The notes under the pieces were generated by a model. That model was not told the origin of the DNA, made no database searches, and was given only the letters and a program-made list of their open reading frames with translations. This document shows positions 1 through 9,385 of a stretch of 64,000 nucleotides of DNA, one piece after another. Both the position numbers and the translations under genes were made by a program. This DNA comes from Bromus sterilis (taxonomy: Eukaryota > Streptophyta > Magnoliopsida > Poales > Poaceae): assembly GCA_950022295.1 (NCBI GenBank), contig OX465601.1, positions 178,253,501-178,317,500 on the forward strand, written 5' to 3'. The first letter of the stretch is position 1. Each line of letters opens with the position of its first letter.

Positions 1-349
1 CATCAGGCATAAGAATTGAGTCTGATATTGGACTTAATATCACAAGGTAGGTGGCTCATGAATTGCATACGAGGTCAATCACAAGAAATAACCTTGGAAA
101 TGGGGATGTACAAAAGAGTCAGGTTTCGATCCTGTGGAACAACAATCATGGTGGAACAAGAATAGTAAGTGTGGTGGCATATTATGCGATCACGATGCAA
201 GGTGGTCAGAGAACAGCTTGTCAGCTATATTGGCAACAACGTCGGTACCAAGGGCAGTGGACATTGAGAACCATTTCCTGCTGGTTAATACGAGGCGGAC
301 CAATTGGCAAAGTTTCGTCCCGGTGGTTACCGAATTGTCATCAACAATG
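1..349 (-). mobile_element. Internal region of minus-strand retrotransposon A0 (left piece)
   Basis: This piece is placed by continuity. The flank left of CACTA-1 (ending in ATG) rejoins the sequence at 13512 when the transposon and one copy of its 3-bp target duplication are removed, and the rejoined stretch leads to a minus-strand primer-binding site at 14344-14356. It would therefore be untranslated leader or 5' internal sequence of A0. I recognise no protein domain in it. The short ORFs across 51-500 run into the CACTA repeats and are not credible. Confidence 0.5.
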
Positions 350-366
350 CACTACTGGAAAAATAG
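350..366 (+). repeat. Left terminal inverted repeat of CACTA-1
   Basis: CACTACTGGAAAAATAG, directly after target duplication ATG at 347-349. It pairs with the right terminus at 13495-13511 over about 14 bp with one or two mismatches. Confidence 0.9.
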
Positions 367-384
367 CTATAGATAATATGGACA

Positions 385-786
385 CTAATGGCGCACCATG
401 TCCTGGTGCGCCATTAGTTCCCCTGTTACTAATGGCGCATGTACCAGAAGGTGCGCCACCGCCCAGTCACTCCTGGATAAGCCGCCCTCCCCTGACTTAG
501 CAATGGCGCACTATTTGGAAGTGCGCCATAAGGCTCGAGGGCTGCTAATGGCGCACTTCTGTGAAGTGCGCCATTGCTAAGTTAGGGGAGGGGTGGGCCC
601 AGGCCTGATGACGTAGAAATAGCGCACTTCGCAGAAGTGCGCCATTACTAAGTGTATAACTCTAATGGCTCACTTCTTGGATGTGCGCCATTGCTATCCT
701 GGTCCCCCCTCTGGCCAGCTGGGACCACCTGTCCCAGAGTTAGTAATGGCGCATATTTGCTGAGGTGCGCCATTGCTAACTCTGGG
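385..786. repeat. Left subterminal repeats of CACTA-1
   Basis: Repeated pairs of AATGGCGCAC and GTGCGCCATT separated by short spacers form small palindromes, roughly six to seven pairs. The last (733-786) sits in a longer hairpin whose outer arms read CCCAGAGTTAG and CTAACTCTGGG. In En/Spm-type elements, subterminal repeats are the binding sites of the element's DNA-binding protein. That role is inferred here from position and structure. Confidence 0.88.
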
Positions 787-923
787 AGCAGCTAGATATT
801 TTTGCAGCACACCACACTCACTTTCCCCACCTCCAACAAGCTTCTCTCGGTTCCTTCCTTCTCGTCACCTTATTTTCACCATAGATCTACCAAAAATAAG
901 TAGTTGTATCTCCTTTTTCATTG
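787..923 (+). promoter_or_regulatory. Probable 5' leader exon of the CACTA-1 transposase gene
   Basis: A pyrimidine-rich leader follows the subterminal repeats and ends at a good splice donor (TTG/GTAAGTA, GT at 924-925). The matching acceptor is probably TTTGCAG at 2144-2150, so the LINE lies within the intron. The transcription start cannot be located by eye. Confidence 0.45.
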
Positions 924-988
924 GTAAGTAAGGTATCTCTCTTTATTGTTGTGTAGATCTAGTTTGTTCTGTCTCGAACACACTTTTT

Positions 989-2028
989 TTTTAATTTTGA
1001 GACTGTGAAGCATGAGCTCCCCAGTATTTTATTGTATGGGAGAACCAAAAGTTCTCAAAGAATAGTACAAGGAAGTAGTAAAACAGAACAAGAAAATAAA
1101 GGAAATATAAACCTACCTATACTATTGCAGTGAATTGATCCAAGAAATCAGTCTGTTTTTAGGATCTCCCTGCAATCTATGTGAAAGCAGGGTGATATCA
1201 TGCACAAAGTGCCTTCTCCAGGAATGAAAAGAAGGTCCCTCATTCCTGAAGGTTTTCCCGTTTCTCACTATCCAGATACACCAAGAGGCACTAAGCATGA
1301 CTTCCATGAAGAAAGACTGGCCAAATGAATCTTTGGCCTGTTGTAAACAGGAATGCAAGGATCCATTGGCCCCCCATGAAATTTGTAGATAGTTCCAAAC
1401 TCTGCAACTAAAGTTGCAAGATAAGAACAGATGCAGTCTATCTTCAAGGGCATGTGAGTGACACATCACACAAGAATTTTCCTCAGTGGTTGGTCTCCAA
1501 TGTCTCCTAACAAGGAGATCTTTAGTGTTTAATCTGTCAAACATCAGGAGCCGGCCAAAAACTTTTATCTTCATGGTGCACTTACTCTTCCATATCCAGG
1601 CACAAGGTTGATCAGATGGCATGTGAGAATGCATAAGATTTTAGAAACCTTTGGCAGTATAACCATATTTACCAGGCCATTGCCAAGAATCAGCAGCTTG
1701 AGGATCTCTCTGAAGATCAAGAATCCAGTCCTTAAGACAGAAGTATTCATCAGCAGCTTGTTGTGTGAGTGGCAAGTGAAACAGAGTCTCTTCATCCTCC
1801 AAGCTCAGAAAATCATTAACAGATAGCTTGTCATCTCTTACAAAAGAGGAAAGATGAGGCAACCTATCTCGCAGAGGTCTACATGAGCCATTGATGCACC
1901 ACCCATCTGACCAAAAAAGTGCAGAATCCCCAACATTGATCATGACAGAGGTCACTGGTCTATATAGGTCATTTAGTTTGAGGATATCCTTCCACCAAAA
2001 GGTTCCACAAAGCATTGTTGCATGTGGG
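989..2028 (-). mobile_element. 5'-truncated LINE (non-LTR retrotransposon) fragment
   Basis: The minus-strand coding remnant is the far C-terminal part of a plant LINE ORF2. A poly-T run (984-992 on the plus strand, i.e. a poly-A tail on the minus strand) marks the 3' end. An 11-bp candidate target duplication ACACACTTTTT occurs at 978-988 and 2029-2039, so the body runs from about 989 to 2028. It lies inside the first intron of the CACTA-1 transposase gene, antisense to it, and landed after CACTA-1 formed. The 5' truncation is typical of target-primed reverse transcription. Confidence 0.8.
1122..2015 (-). pseudogene. LINE ORF2 C-terminal fragment with zinc-binding reverse-transcriptase domain
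   Basis: Two stretches of the same reading frame (2015-1641 and 1634-1122) are separated by one in-frame TAA at 1641-1643. The second contains the plant LINE zf-RVT signature: a Cys/His cluster near C-x2-C-x4-H followed by HLFLSC and a tryptophan-rich tail (SASWCIWIVRNGKTF). The first has the preceding linker with ALFWSDGW. The endonuclease and polymerase domains are absent because the copy is 5' truncated. It is non-functional. A host gene is unlikely, because this domain order is diagnostic of plant LINE ORF2 ends. Confidence 0.8.
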
Positions 2029-2150
2029 ACACACTTTTTGTCGGTGTATATGTGTGGTGTGATGTGATGATCATGGGGTATATATGTATGTGTGTTGTGA
2101 TAATGGATGTGTGATGATCATGGGATATGTATGTACATGTGTGTTTGCAG

Positions 2151-2290
2151 GTACCTCACATATGCGATAGTGGCCAATATTTTGCCGGAATGTTGATTCA
2201 TTTCCGTTTAGGCGAAAATTTGGCACACTTTGCATTCTTTTTTGTCCTAATAATTAGGCAAGGTCATGCCAATTTTTTTTGGTTCTAAAA
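2151..2290 (+). other. Second leader segment of the CACTA-1 transposase gene
   Basis: It begins right after a splice acceptor (TTTGCAG/GTAC). Blocks at 2191-2210 and 2252-2276 also occur in the leader of the second gene at 8441-8460 and 8488-8513. It is untranslated. A further acceptor, CCCCGCAG at 2307-2314, precedes the transposase ATG at 2322. Confidence 0.45.
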
Positions 2291-2321
2291 TATCATTTTG
2301 CTCTATGCCCCGCAGGCGACC

Positions 2322-5300
2322 ATGGTTCCCAAGATGACCGGAGGCATCGTGGATAGGTTTTTGAGCTCCGCGAAGGCCGAGATGATTCAAAAGAACGAGA
2401 CGGAGATAAGATGTCCGTGTCGAAGATGCAAGCTGAAGTGCCTTTTGGACCCGGATTCAAAAACCATAAAGGGGCACCTGCTCACGCGTGGTTTCATGGA
2501 TGGCTATCGGTGGCAAGGTGATGAAGAAGATTATGAATTCGTCCAGGGTGGCTGGGCAACAGTAAGCAGAAATAGCGCCGATGGCGGGCGAGAAGACAAA
2601 GAATCTCCCGCACATGATCACGATGCAGGACACAATCATCATGTAGAAGATGCCGGACATGATCATGAGGAAGATGAAGATGAAGGGAATGATCATCATG
2701 AAGATGAAGATGCCGGAGAAGACTGTGATGATGGACCATCGTTGATGGACTGGGTGTAGGACCCTCATCTTCAAGAGTTGCTTCTGAACCAGGCGAGTAA
2801 TAACGCAAGAGCTGCCGCCCGAGAGAAAGCCAAGCTGAATCAACTTGAGATGGACGCACTTACTCCATTGTATGAAGGATGAAATACCGAGGATACCCGC
2901 CTGAAAGTAGCGCTCATGGATCTGGAGATGAAAGTAAAACATAAAATGACCGACACATGCTTCGACGAAAACATGTCATTCTGGAAAGACCACCTTCCCA
3001 AGGGGAACACGTGCCCGACCAGTTTCAATGAGGCGAAGAAAATCGTGTGTCCTCTGGATTTACCGCATGTTAGATACCATGTATGCGTTAACGATTGCAT
3101 CATTTATCGACATGAGTACACGGAGTCTACCGTATGTCCGAAGTGCGGCGCCAGTCGATACAAGAAGAAGAAGAAAGATCCTCAAAAAACGGTGTGGTAC
3201 TTTCCGATCATTCCTCGTCTGCAGCATTATTTCGCGGACCCTAAGCAAGCTAAGCTCATGCGCTGGCATGCGGAAAGGAGGCAGCAAAAGGAAGAAGCTA
3301 AAAAAATGATCTAGAAAAAGACAGGATATTGAGTCACCCTTCTGATGGGACCCAGTGGGAGGCGTTGAACTTCGAGGAGGAATTTGGGAAGGATCCAAGG
3401 AACATAGTGTTGGTCGCGAGCACCGATGGATTCAATCCTTTCGGCAACCAGAGCAGCACACATAGCACCTGGCCAGTGTTTGTGGGCATGTACAACATCC
3501 CCCCCTGGGAGTGCATGAAGAGGAAGTACATGCACATGAGTGTGCTAATTGAAGGGACGAAACAACCAGGAAACGACCTCAATCTGTATCTGGGGCTCCT
3601 AAAAGAGGAGCTAGATACACTATGGAGAACGCCAGTCAATACGTGGGACACTGTAGAAGAAACATATTTCACTATGAAAGCCGCACTGCTCACGACGGTG
3701 CACGACTATCTCGGTTTAGGATATGTCGCGGGGAAGGTGGTCCACGGACACTGTGGATGCGCTAGGTGCATGGACGACACAATGTATCACCAGCTACCTA
3801 AGGATCTCGGGTCTTCAAAAACCGTGTTCATGGGATATCAAAGATGGCTTCCTCACAATGACCCATTGATAAAACGCAAGGATCTGTTCGATGGAACAGC
3901 CGAACCCCGAAAGTCCCCACATAGGAGGAGCATCACCGAGATAGACATCCTGTTGAAAAATTGGAAAGAGTGCCCACCGCCAGGAAAGATCAATTCTAAG
4001 CGAAAGGCGCCAGAGCCGCTGTTGAAGGTATGGAAAATGGGGTCTGTTTTTTGGGACTTGCCGTACTGGAACATCCTTGGTGTGCCATAAAGTCGTGATG
4101 TCATGCATATCACGAAGAATGTGTGCGAGATTCTCCTTGCTACCCTGCTCAACATGCCAGAAAAGACCAAAGATGGGCCGAAAGCAAGGGCATACTTGCT
4201 ATCAATGGGCATCAGGGAGGAGCTTCACGCAAACCGCCCTAATAATGATGATGATGATAATGACGACGACGATGATGATGATGAGCCACCGGAGGACACG
4301 GAAAGTCGTCGCAAAGGAAAAAAGGCCAAGAAGAAGAGCGAACATTATTACTGCCCCCCCCCCCCCCCCGCGTGCTTCACTCTAAGTCAGAAGGAGATCC
4401 AGCAGTTTATCAACTGCCTCCTAGGAATAAAACTTCCTTACGGTTTCGCTGGGAAGATCAGCAGATACCTAGACTCAGCAAAGTAGAGGTTCAGCGGGAT
4501 GAAGTCTCACGACTGTCACATGCTGATGACGTAGCTACTTCCGGATGGAATGCCCGGGATCATGGACGACCATGTCCGTGAAACGCTATTCTGCCTATGC
4601 AACTTTTTCGTTGTCATCTCTCGGAAGTCGGTTGGCGTGAGGCAACTCAGAAGGCTACAAGAAGAGATCATGGTGATACTATGCGAGCTCGAGATATACT
4701 TCCCTCCTACATTCTTCGATGTCATGGTGCATCTCCTTGTTCATATCGTGGATGATATCATCCAACTCGGGCCGACGTTCCTGCACAGCATGATGCCGTT
4801 CGAAAGGATGAATGGTGTGGTCAAAGGATACGTTCGCAACAGGGCAAGTCCAGATGGAAGCATAGCCCAGGGCTTTCTGACCGAAGAGTGCATCTCCTTT
4901 TGCATGAATTATCTAGGCATCGATAACCCCGTTGGTCTGCCCGTCAACAGGCACCTCGGCAGGCTCGCTGGATGTGGTCACCGCGAGGGTCGCCGCGAAA
5001 TGCATGTCGACTTCCAGGATCAACTCGCCGACTTTGAAAGAGCAAACCTAGTCGTGCTGCAACACATTGACTTGGTCGATCCTTGGGTGGTAGAGCACAA
5101 AACCTCAATTGAGAAGATGTACAATGACCGCGGCCAACAGTGGATGGACGGAGATGTAATCAAAGAGCACAACTCATGCTTCACGCGTTGGTTCAAGGAC
5201 AAGCTTCTATCGTACCCTTTACATGAGGACTCTTCCGAGGAAGAAAAACTCGTATTTGCCTTGTCACAGGGCGCCGAGCACAACCTGATGACATATCATG

Positions 5301-5899
5301 CGTACGATATCAATGGCTATACATTCTACACCTAGGAAAAGGACATGAAGAGCAATTATCAGAACTCCGGGGTAACGATGGAAGCCTACACCAGTAACGT
5401 GAAGAAAAGATACTACGGAAGGATCGAGGAGATCTGGGAGCTCATCTACGCTGGAGAGAAGGTGCCGATGTTCCGCGTCAGGTGAGCTAAGAGCATCGTA
5501 AAAGAAAGCCGGTATTTCACCACCATGGTTATACCCGAAGCCAAATCCAAGACCGCGGGCGCAAACGTCACCGCGCAAAATGAGCCATGGGTACTGGCTA
5601 GCCAAGTGGACCAATGCTTCTTCATTACCGACCTGTCAAAGCCCAGCTGTGTTGTCGTGCGGAGAGGCAAAAGGAACATCATCAGAATAGATGGAGCCGC
5701 CAACGAGCAAGACTTCGACAAGTACTGCGACCCGAAGATTGAAGATGACGACGACGATGATGCAGTAGCATACAAAACAAGAAGAAGCAGGACCACCCTA
5801 CCTAAATGCGGTCGCCCGTTCAAGAGAAGAAATCAAGGGGTTCCGGGGCTAAATTATGCAAACGCGAAAAAGAAGGGCAAAAAGATTGTGAAAATATGA
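2322..5899 (+). pseudogene. TNP2-type CACTA transposase, degenerate
   Basis: This is the main transposase of CACTA elements. ATG 2322 follows a splice acceptor (CCCCGCAG). In order I see the N-terminal transposase-associated domain (CPCRRCKLKC, then GFMDGYRW), a His/Asp-rich linker, the Cys motif TVCPKCGASRYK, the Transposase_21 core (STDGFNPFG, then DVMHITKNVCEILLATLL near 4100), an Asp-run plus poly-C tract, a DUF4218 segment (MMPFERMNGVVKGYVRNRA) and the C-terminal DUF4216 region (FRVR, then FTTMVIPEAKSK). Translation is blocked by in-frame stops near 2757, 2880, 4088, 4484, 4529, 5333 and 5483 and by a one-base shift at the A-run around 3299-3306. Everything after the shift is in a single frame. 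The gene is full length but cannot make protein. Confidence 0.92.
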
Positions 5900-6333
5900 T
5901 AGCTAATAAGATTGTGTGTGTGTCAGTGCCAAGCTCAATCTTTGATGACTGTTATTTCATGTCACTTGATTTCAACCATGTCATTTATGAGCATGTAAAT
6001 GATTCTATTGTGACTGAGTAAAGGAGATTGTTGCAGTGGTCTAATTAAAAATATTTTTAGAGATCTTTTAAATATTATATTATTTTATATTATCACTTTT
6101 CACGTCCTATATTTAGGAATGGAGGGAGTATTAAATTTCCATGTGTTTATTTTAATGTGTTTGGATGTTTACCTTAAGGTTAAAATAAAAAAATTTAAAA
6201 GGTGCAAAAAATGGGGTTGCCTAGAATCGAACCTAGGTGGTTTGTTTCTTGTATCAATGGAAAACCTGTTAGGCTATATTAGTGGTTCTGTCACAACAAC
6301 ACACGCAATATTTTTAACCTACACCTACTAATG
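5900..6333. other. Intergenic segment between the first two CACTA-1 genes
   Basis: AT-rich 3' flank of the transposase gene with no recognisable coding content. It contains a Stowaway-like end at 6101-6130 and then leads into internal GGCGCAC repeats. Confidence 0.5.
6101..6130. mobile_element. Truncated Stowaway-like MITE end
   Basis: The segment ends ATTTAGGAATGGAGGGAGTA, close to the GGAGGGAGTA terminus of grass Stowaway (Tc1/mariner-type) MITEs. The matching opposite terminus (CTCCCTCCGTTCC) is not found in the 200 bp upstream, so only one end is present or the resemblance is partial. Confidence 0.45.
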
Positions 6334-6412
6334 TTAATGGCGCACCATTCAAAAGTGTGTCATTGCTATCCGCACCTTTATGGCGCACGTCTTCAAAGTG
6401 CGCCATTGCTAT
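6334..6412. repeat. Internal copies of the CACTA-1 subterminal repeat
   Basis: Two more AATGGCGCAC-like/GTGCGCCATT pairs occur in mid-element, immediately upstream of the GC-rich leader of the second gene. Neither flank shows a CACTA terminus, so this is not the edge of a nested element. Confidence 0.75.
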
Positions 6413-6849
6413 CGCCCTCCTCATACCGACCTAGTACACCACCACATCTCGATCCCACGCCACAAAAACCTAAACCTAAATCGATATTGCCGCCGCACTC
6501 CCCACATCTCCCGCGACCACCCCCTCCCCCTCCCCGTCTCCGGCGACCCCCTCCCGACTTCTCCGGCGACCGCTCCGGTGGCCTCCCTCTCCCTCCTGCC
6601 CCCTCCCCCGACGCGGACCCGCCTGAAAGCGCCGCTGCCCCGTCTTCTCCCACCTCCGACCAGATCGGCGGCCTCGTCTTCGGTGACCCCCCTCCTCTTC
6701 AGTAAGCCTCCCCCTCCCTCCCTCCCTCTCTCTCTCCCTCCCTCCATCTCTCTCACCGTGCGGCCCCTCCTCTGTAGCAGATCCCGTCTCCGCCGCCGGT
6801 CCAGGACCCCCCCTCCCACGAGCAACGCCGGCAACCACTCCATAGGAAG
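6413..6849 (+). promoter_or_regulatory. GC-rich leader exon of the second CACTA-1 gene
   Basis: A C-rich, CpG-dense leader ends at a donor-like AGGAAG/GTAGCC (GT at 6850-6851). ORFs on both strands here are compositional. It is interpreted as promoter-proximal 5' UTR because it follows the internal repeats and precedes a long non-coding stretch that ends at the next coding start (9386). Confidence 0.4.
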
Positions 6850-9385
6850 GTAGCCACCACTCCTTCCTCCTCTCTCCTGTTTCCAGCGTGCTCTTGTTAC
6901 TGATGTGCCTGCGGTTCGAGTGACTATTACTTGTTACTGTCCTCCTTTTTTGAAACATAGGAGCTCCAAAAGTTTCCTTTAGGGTTTTTCTTGAATCAGA
7001 AGCATGATGAAAGTGATTATTAGGATTGTAGGCAATTTTATTTGTATACTGAAGTTACTGTGTACATCCGTGTTATACATAAATTAGATGTAATGCTTAA
7101 CCTTGTTGACTAATAAAACATTCTCGGCATTCACGATAGACCCACACCCCCCTCCCCTAACTCCTCTCCCATATTCAAAAAAGAACGGATCAACTACTTA
7201 GTAATTTTATGTGTCCATGCTACTTGTTCTTTCTTATTATTGTTGTGAACATTGGTTATTTATGTGTCCATGGTGCTTGGTCTGTATTGTAATTTTTCCT
7301 TTTCTTGCAATGTAGTGTTCCCATGATTTTCATTGTGCGGCTTTCTGTCTCATCGTTTCTCACTTTTTCTTCTTGCTTGGGTTTGTTGTAGTCGATATTT
7401 CCTTGGGCTGATAAATGGGCACCAACATGCCGCAATGGCGCATGCAGGTTTCACCTGTCGAGAACTCCCACTAGTGGCATATATAAGCAAGTAATGAAGT
7501 GATGAGGGGTTCCCTCTGTCTTGTACTTGTGCTGATAACCCAGTTTCCTTCAGCGCCTTAATTAGTGCCTGACCAGTCAACTTATGTACGTACAGTACTA
7601 CACTAAGCTTTGTCTTTGACCGAATTTTCATGCTTTACTAAAACAAGGAGATCAACCAGCAGGTACAAACTTTTCCTAAAGAAAACTGTTGCTGCTGCTG
7701 TGTCCTGTGGCTGGATTTAAAAGCTCGATTTCTTTTGTGTGGAAGGCAAACCTCTAAAATAGTTTAAAAAAGACTTTATTTTGGATCTTTTCCTATTTGA
7801 CAAACATAAAGTGTTTACTTAACTCCGGCATTCACAATACTTTTTAGCCTAGATAGTAACTTTTTTAACAGAAATGAGCTACTACATAGATGAAGTTATT
7901 ATGTAATAGCAAAAATTCACTCTCTCTGTAGCTTACTTACATGATAATTATGAAGTATTACATAAACTTTTGAGACCAGTGTATATATTAGTGTTGTCAT
8001 CTCAGTCTATTTTTACTTCATTTGTTTGATATGTCAAATATCAGAGTATGAATTGCTATCTACAAAGAAAAACATGTTTTTCTATGTACACTAATATTTG
8101 TTATCAAAGTCCACTGTGCCATGTTAGCTGATTTAGTGTGCACTGATTTGAGTGTCCTTCCATATAGGAATATCACTCCATTTTCCAAAGCTTCAGACCC
8201 TTGGACTGTAATAGTCTATTAAAGGTAAACTTTGAAATCTAAGCTTGAGTTTTGGACTTGTTTTGCCTATCACATTATTAGGTAGTTTTTAGTGAATCTG
8301 TTAGTATCATGTGGGCGTTGTTTTTAGATTGGTACAAATAATGTGGACTTCTATAGTTTTTAGTGAATTTGTTAGTATCTGTTGTGCCTATATGTAGGCC
8401 TTTTATTGCAGGTACAAATAATGACCCCATTCTCCCGAAATGTCGATTAATTTCCGTTTCGGTTGAGAATGGGGTCCTAGCTCAAGAAAATTAGCAAAGG
8501 TCATGCCGAATTTTTCCGTGAATTCGTGCATGACCTTTGTTAATTTTCTTGACCTAGAAGGTGCTTTGCATGTAATTTTCCAACCCGTAATATTGTGTTT
8601 GATTAAAAAAATCATTATGACAGTATGCATGTGCTATTGATTCTTAATATATATGTGTTCAGTAGCACCACTTGTCCATGATCTCTGAACGCGTGCAGTA
8701 CTAAAAACTACATAGCTCAACAATTCCACAGTAGCATATAGTGTTAGGCACTTGCAGATTTGATCAATGGCAGGATGAAAGCTACACACGTCATAATAGA
8801 AACATCAAGAACTTCTTATACAAACAACAAGAGTGTGCAAAGGACTAAAACTATAAGCTTCAGATACATCGTTATTGATTCATGGTCAGGACTCTAGTAA
8901 CTACCAAAAGAAAGGTGAACACCAAAGTTGTAAATGAATCGGTCCATAACACATGTAGTGTAGAAATTATAGCTCAACATTTGGTTTTTGTGTATAGTTA
9001 CTACACATTATAAAGGTAAACTTATTTTGTTATGAAACTAGTGAAATAATTGTAGTTAGTTGTGCTAAGACAGTCATTGGGAACAAACATGCACCTCTAG
9101 ACCAAAATGTATAGTTGGTAAGCTATCACAAAAACAATGAACAATAGAGATGCACCTCTAGATGGCCCAAAGAAGTGAAATCTATCTGAGAACAACAAAA
9201 AATATAGTCAAATGTCGTGTCTAGAATAAGAACTCAACATTCAGTGGGTGTAGATCATAAAATCCTACAATATATTTTCCTTTTCTAGTTTTCCTCTAAA
9301 TGTGAGAGGAATAGATATACTAGCTACCCTGATATCATACAATCACTCTAGTAGAATTTTTTCTTACTCTATTTAGTGGGTGTAG
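6850..9385 (+). other. Long non-coding intron/leader region before the Ulp1-like gene
   Basis: About 2.5 kb of AT-rich sequence without credible ORFs. It contains an exon-like block starting after TTGCAG at 8411 and a near-perfect hairpin at 8482-8552. The coding start at 9386 is immediately preceded by GTGGGTGTAG, a possible splice acceptor. Confidence 0.45.
8482..8552. repeat. Near-perfect hairpin in CACTA-1
   Basis: A 25-nt arm (8482-8506) pairs with 8528-8552 with one mismatch. Inside the loop, CGAATT (8507-8512) also pairs with AATTCG (8521-8526). The folded length of about 70 nt resembles a small-RNA precursor. Confidence 0.8.

Noticed and set aside
51..580. 149-codon ORF at the left edge
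   Set aside because: It crosses the CACTA-1 boundary and its subterminal palindromes, so it cannot be an ancestral gene.
4353..4370. Poly-C run in the transposase as a functional slippage site
   Set aside because: The same frame is kept before and after it, so it reads as a proline run; no evidence of programmed frameshifting.
6393..6958. Overlapping ORFs on both strands in the GC-rich leader of CACTA-1
   Set aside because: Low stop-codon density from C/G-rich sequence; Pro/Arg or Gly/Arg repeats in all frames; the position fits a leader exon.
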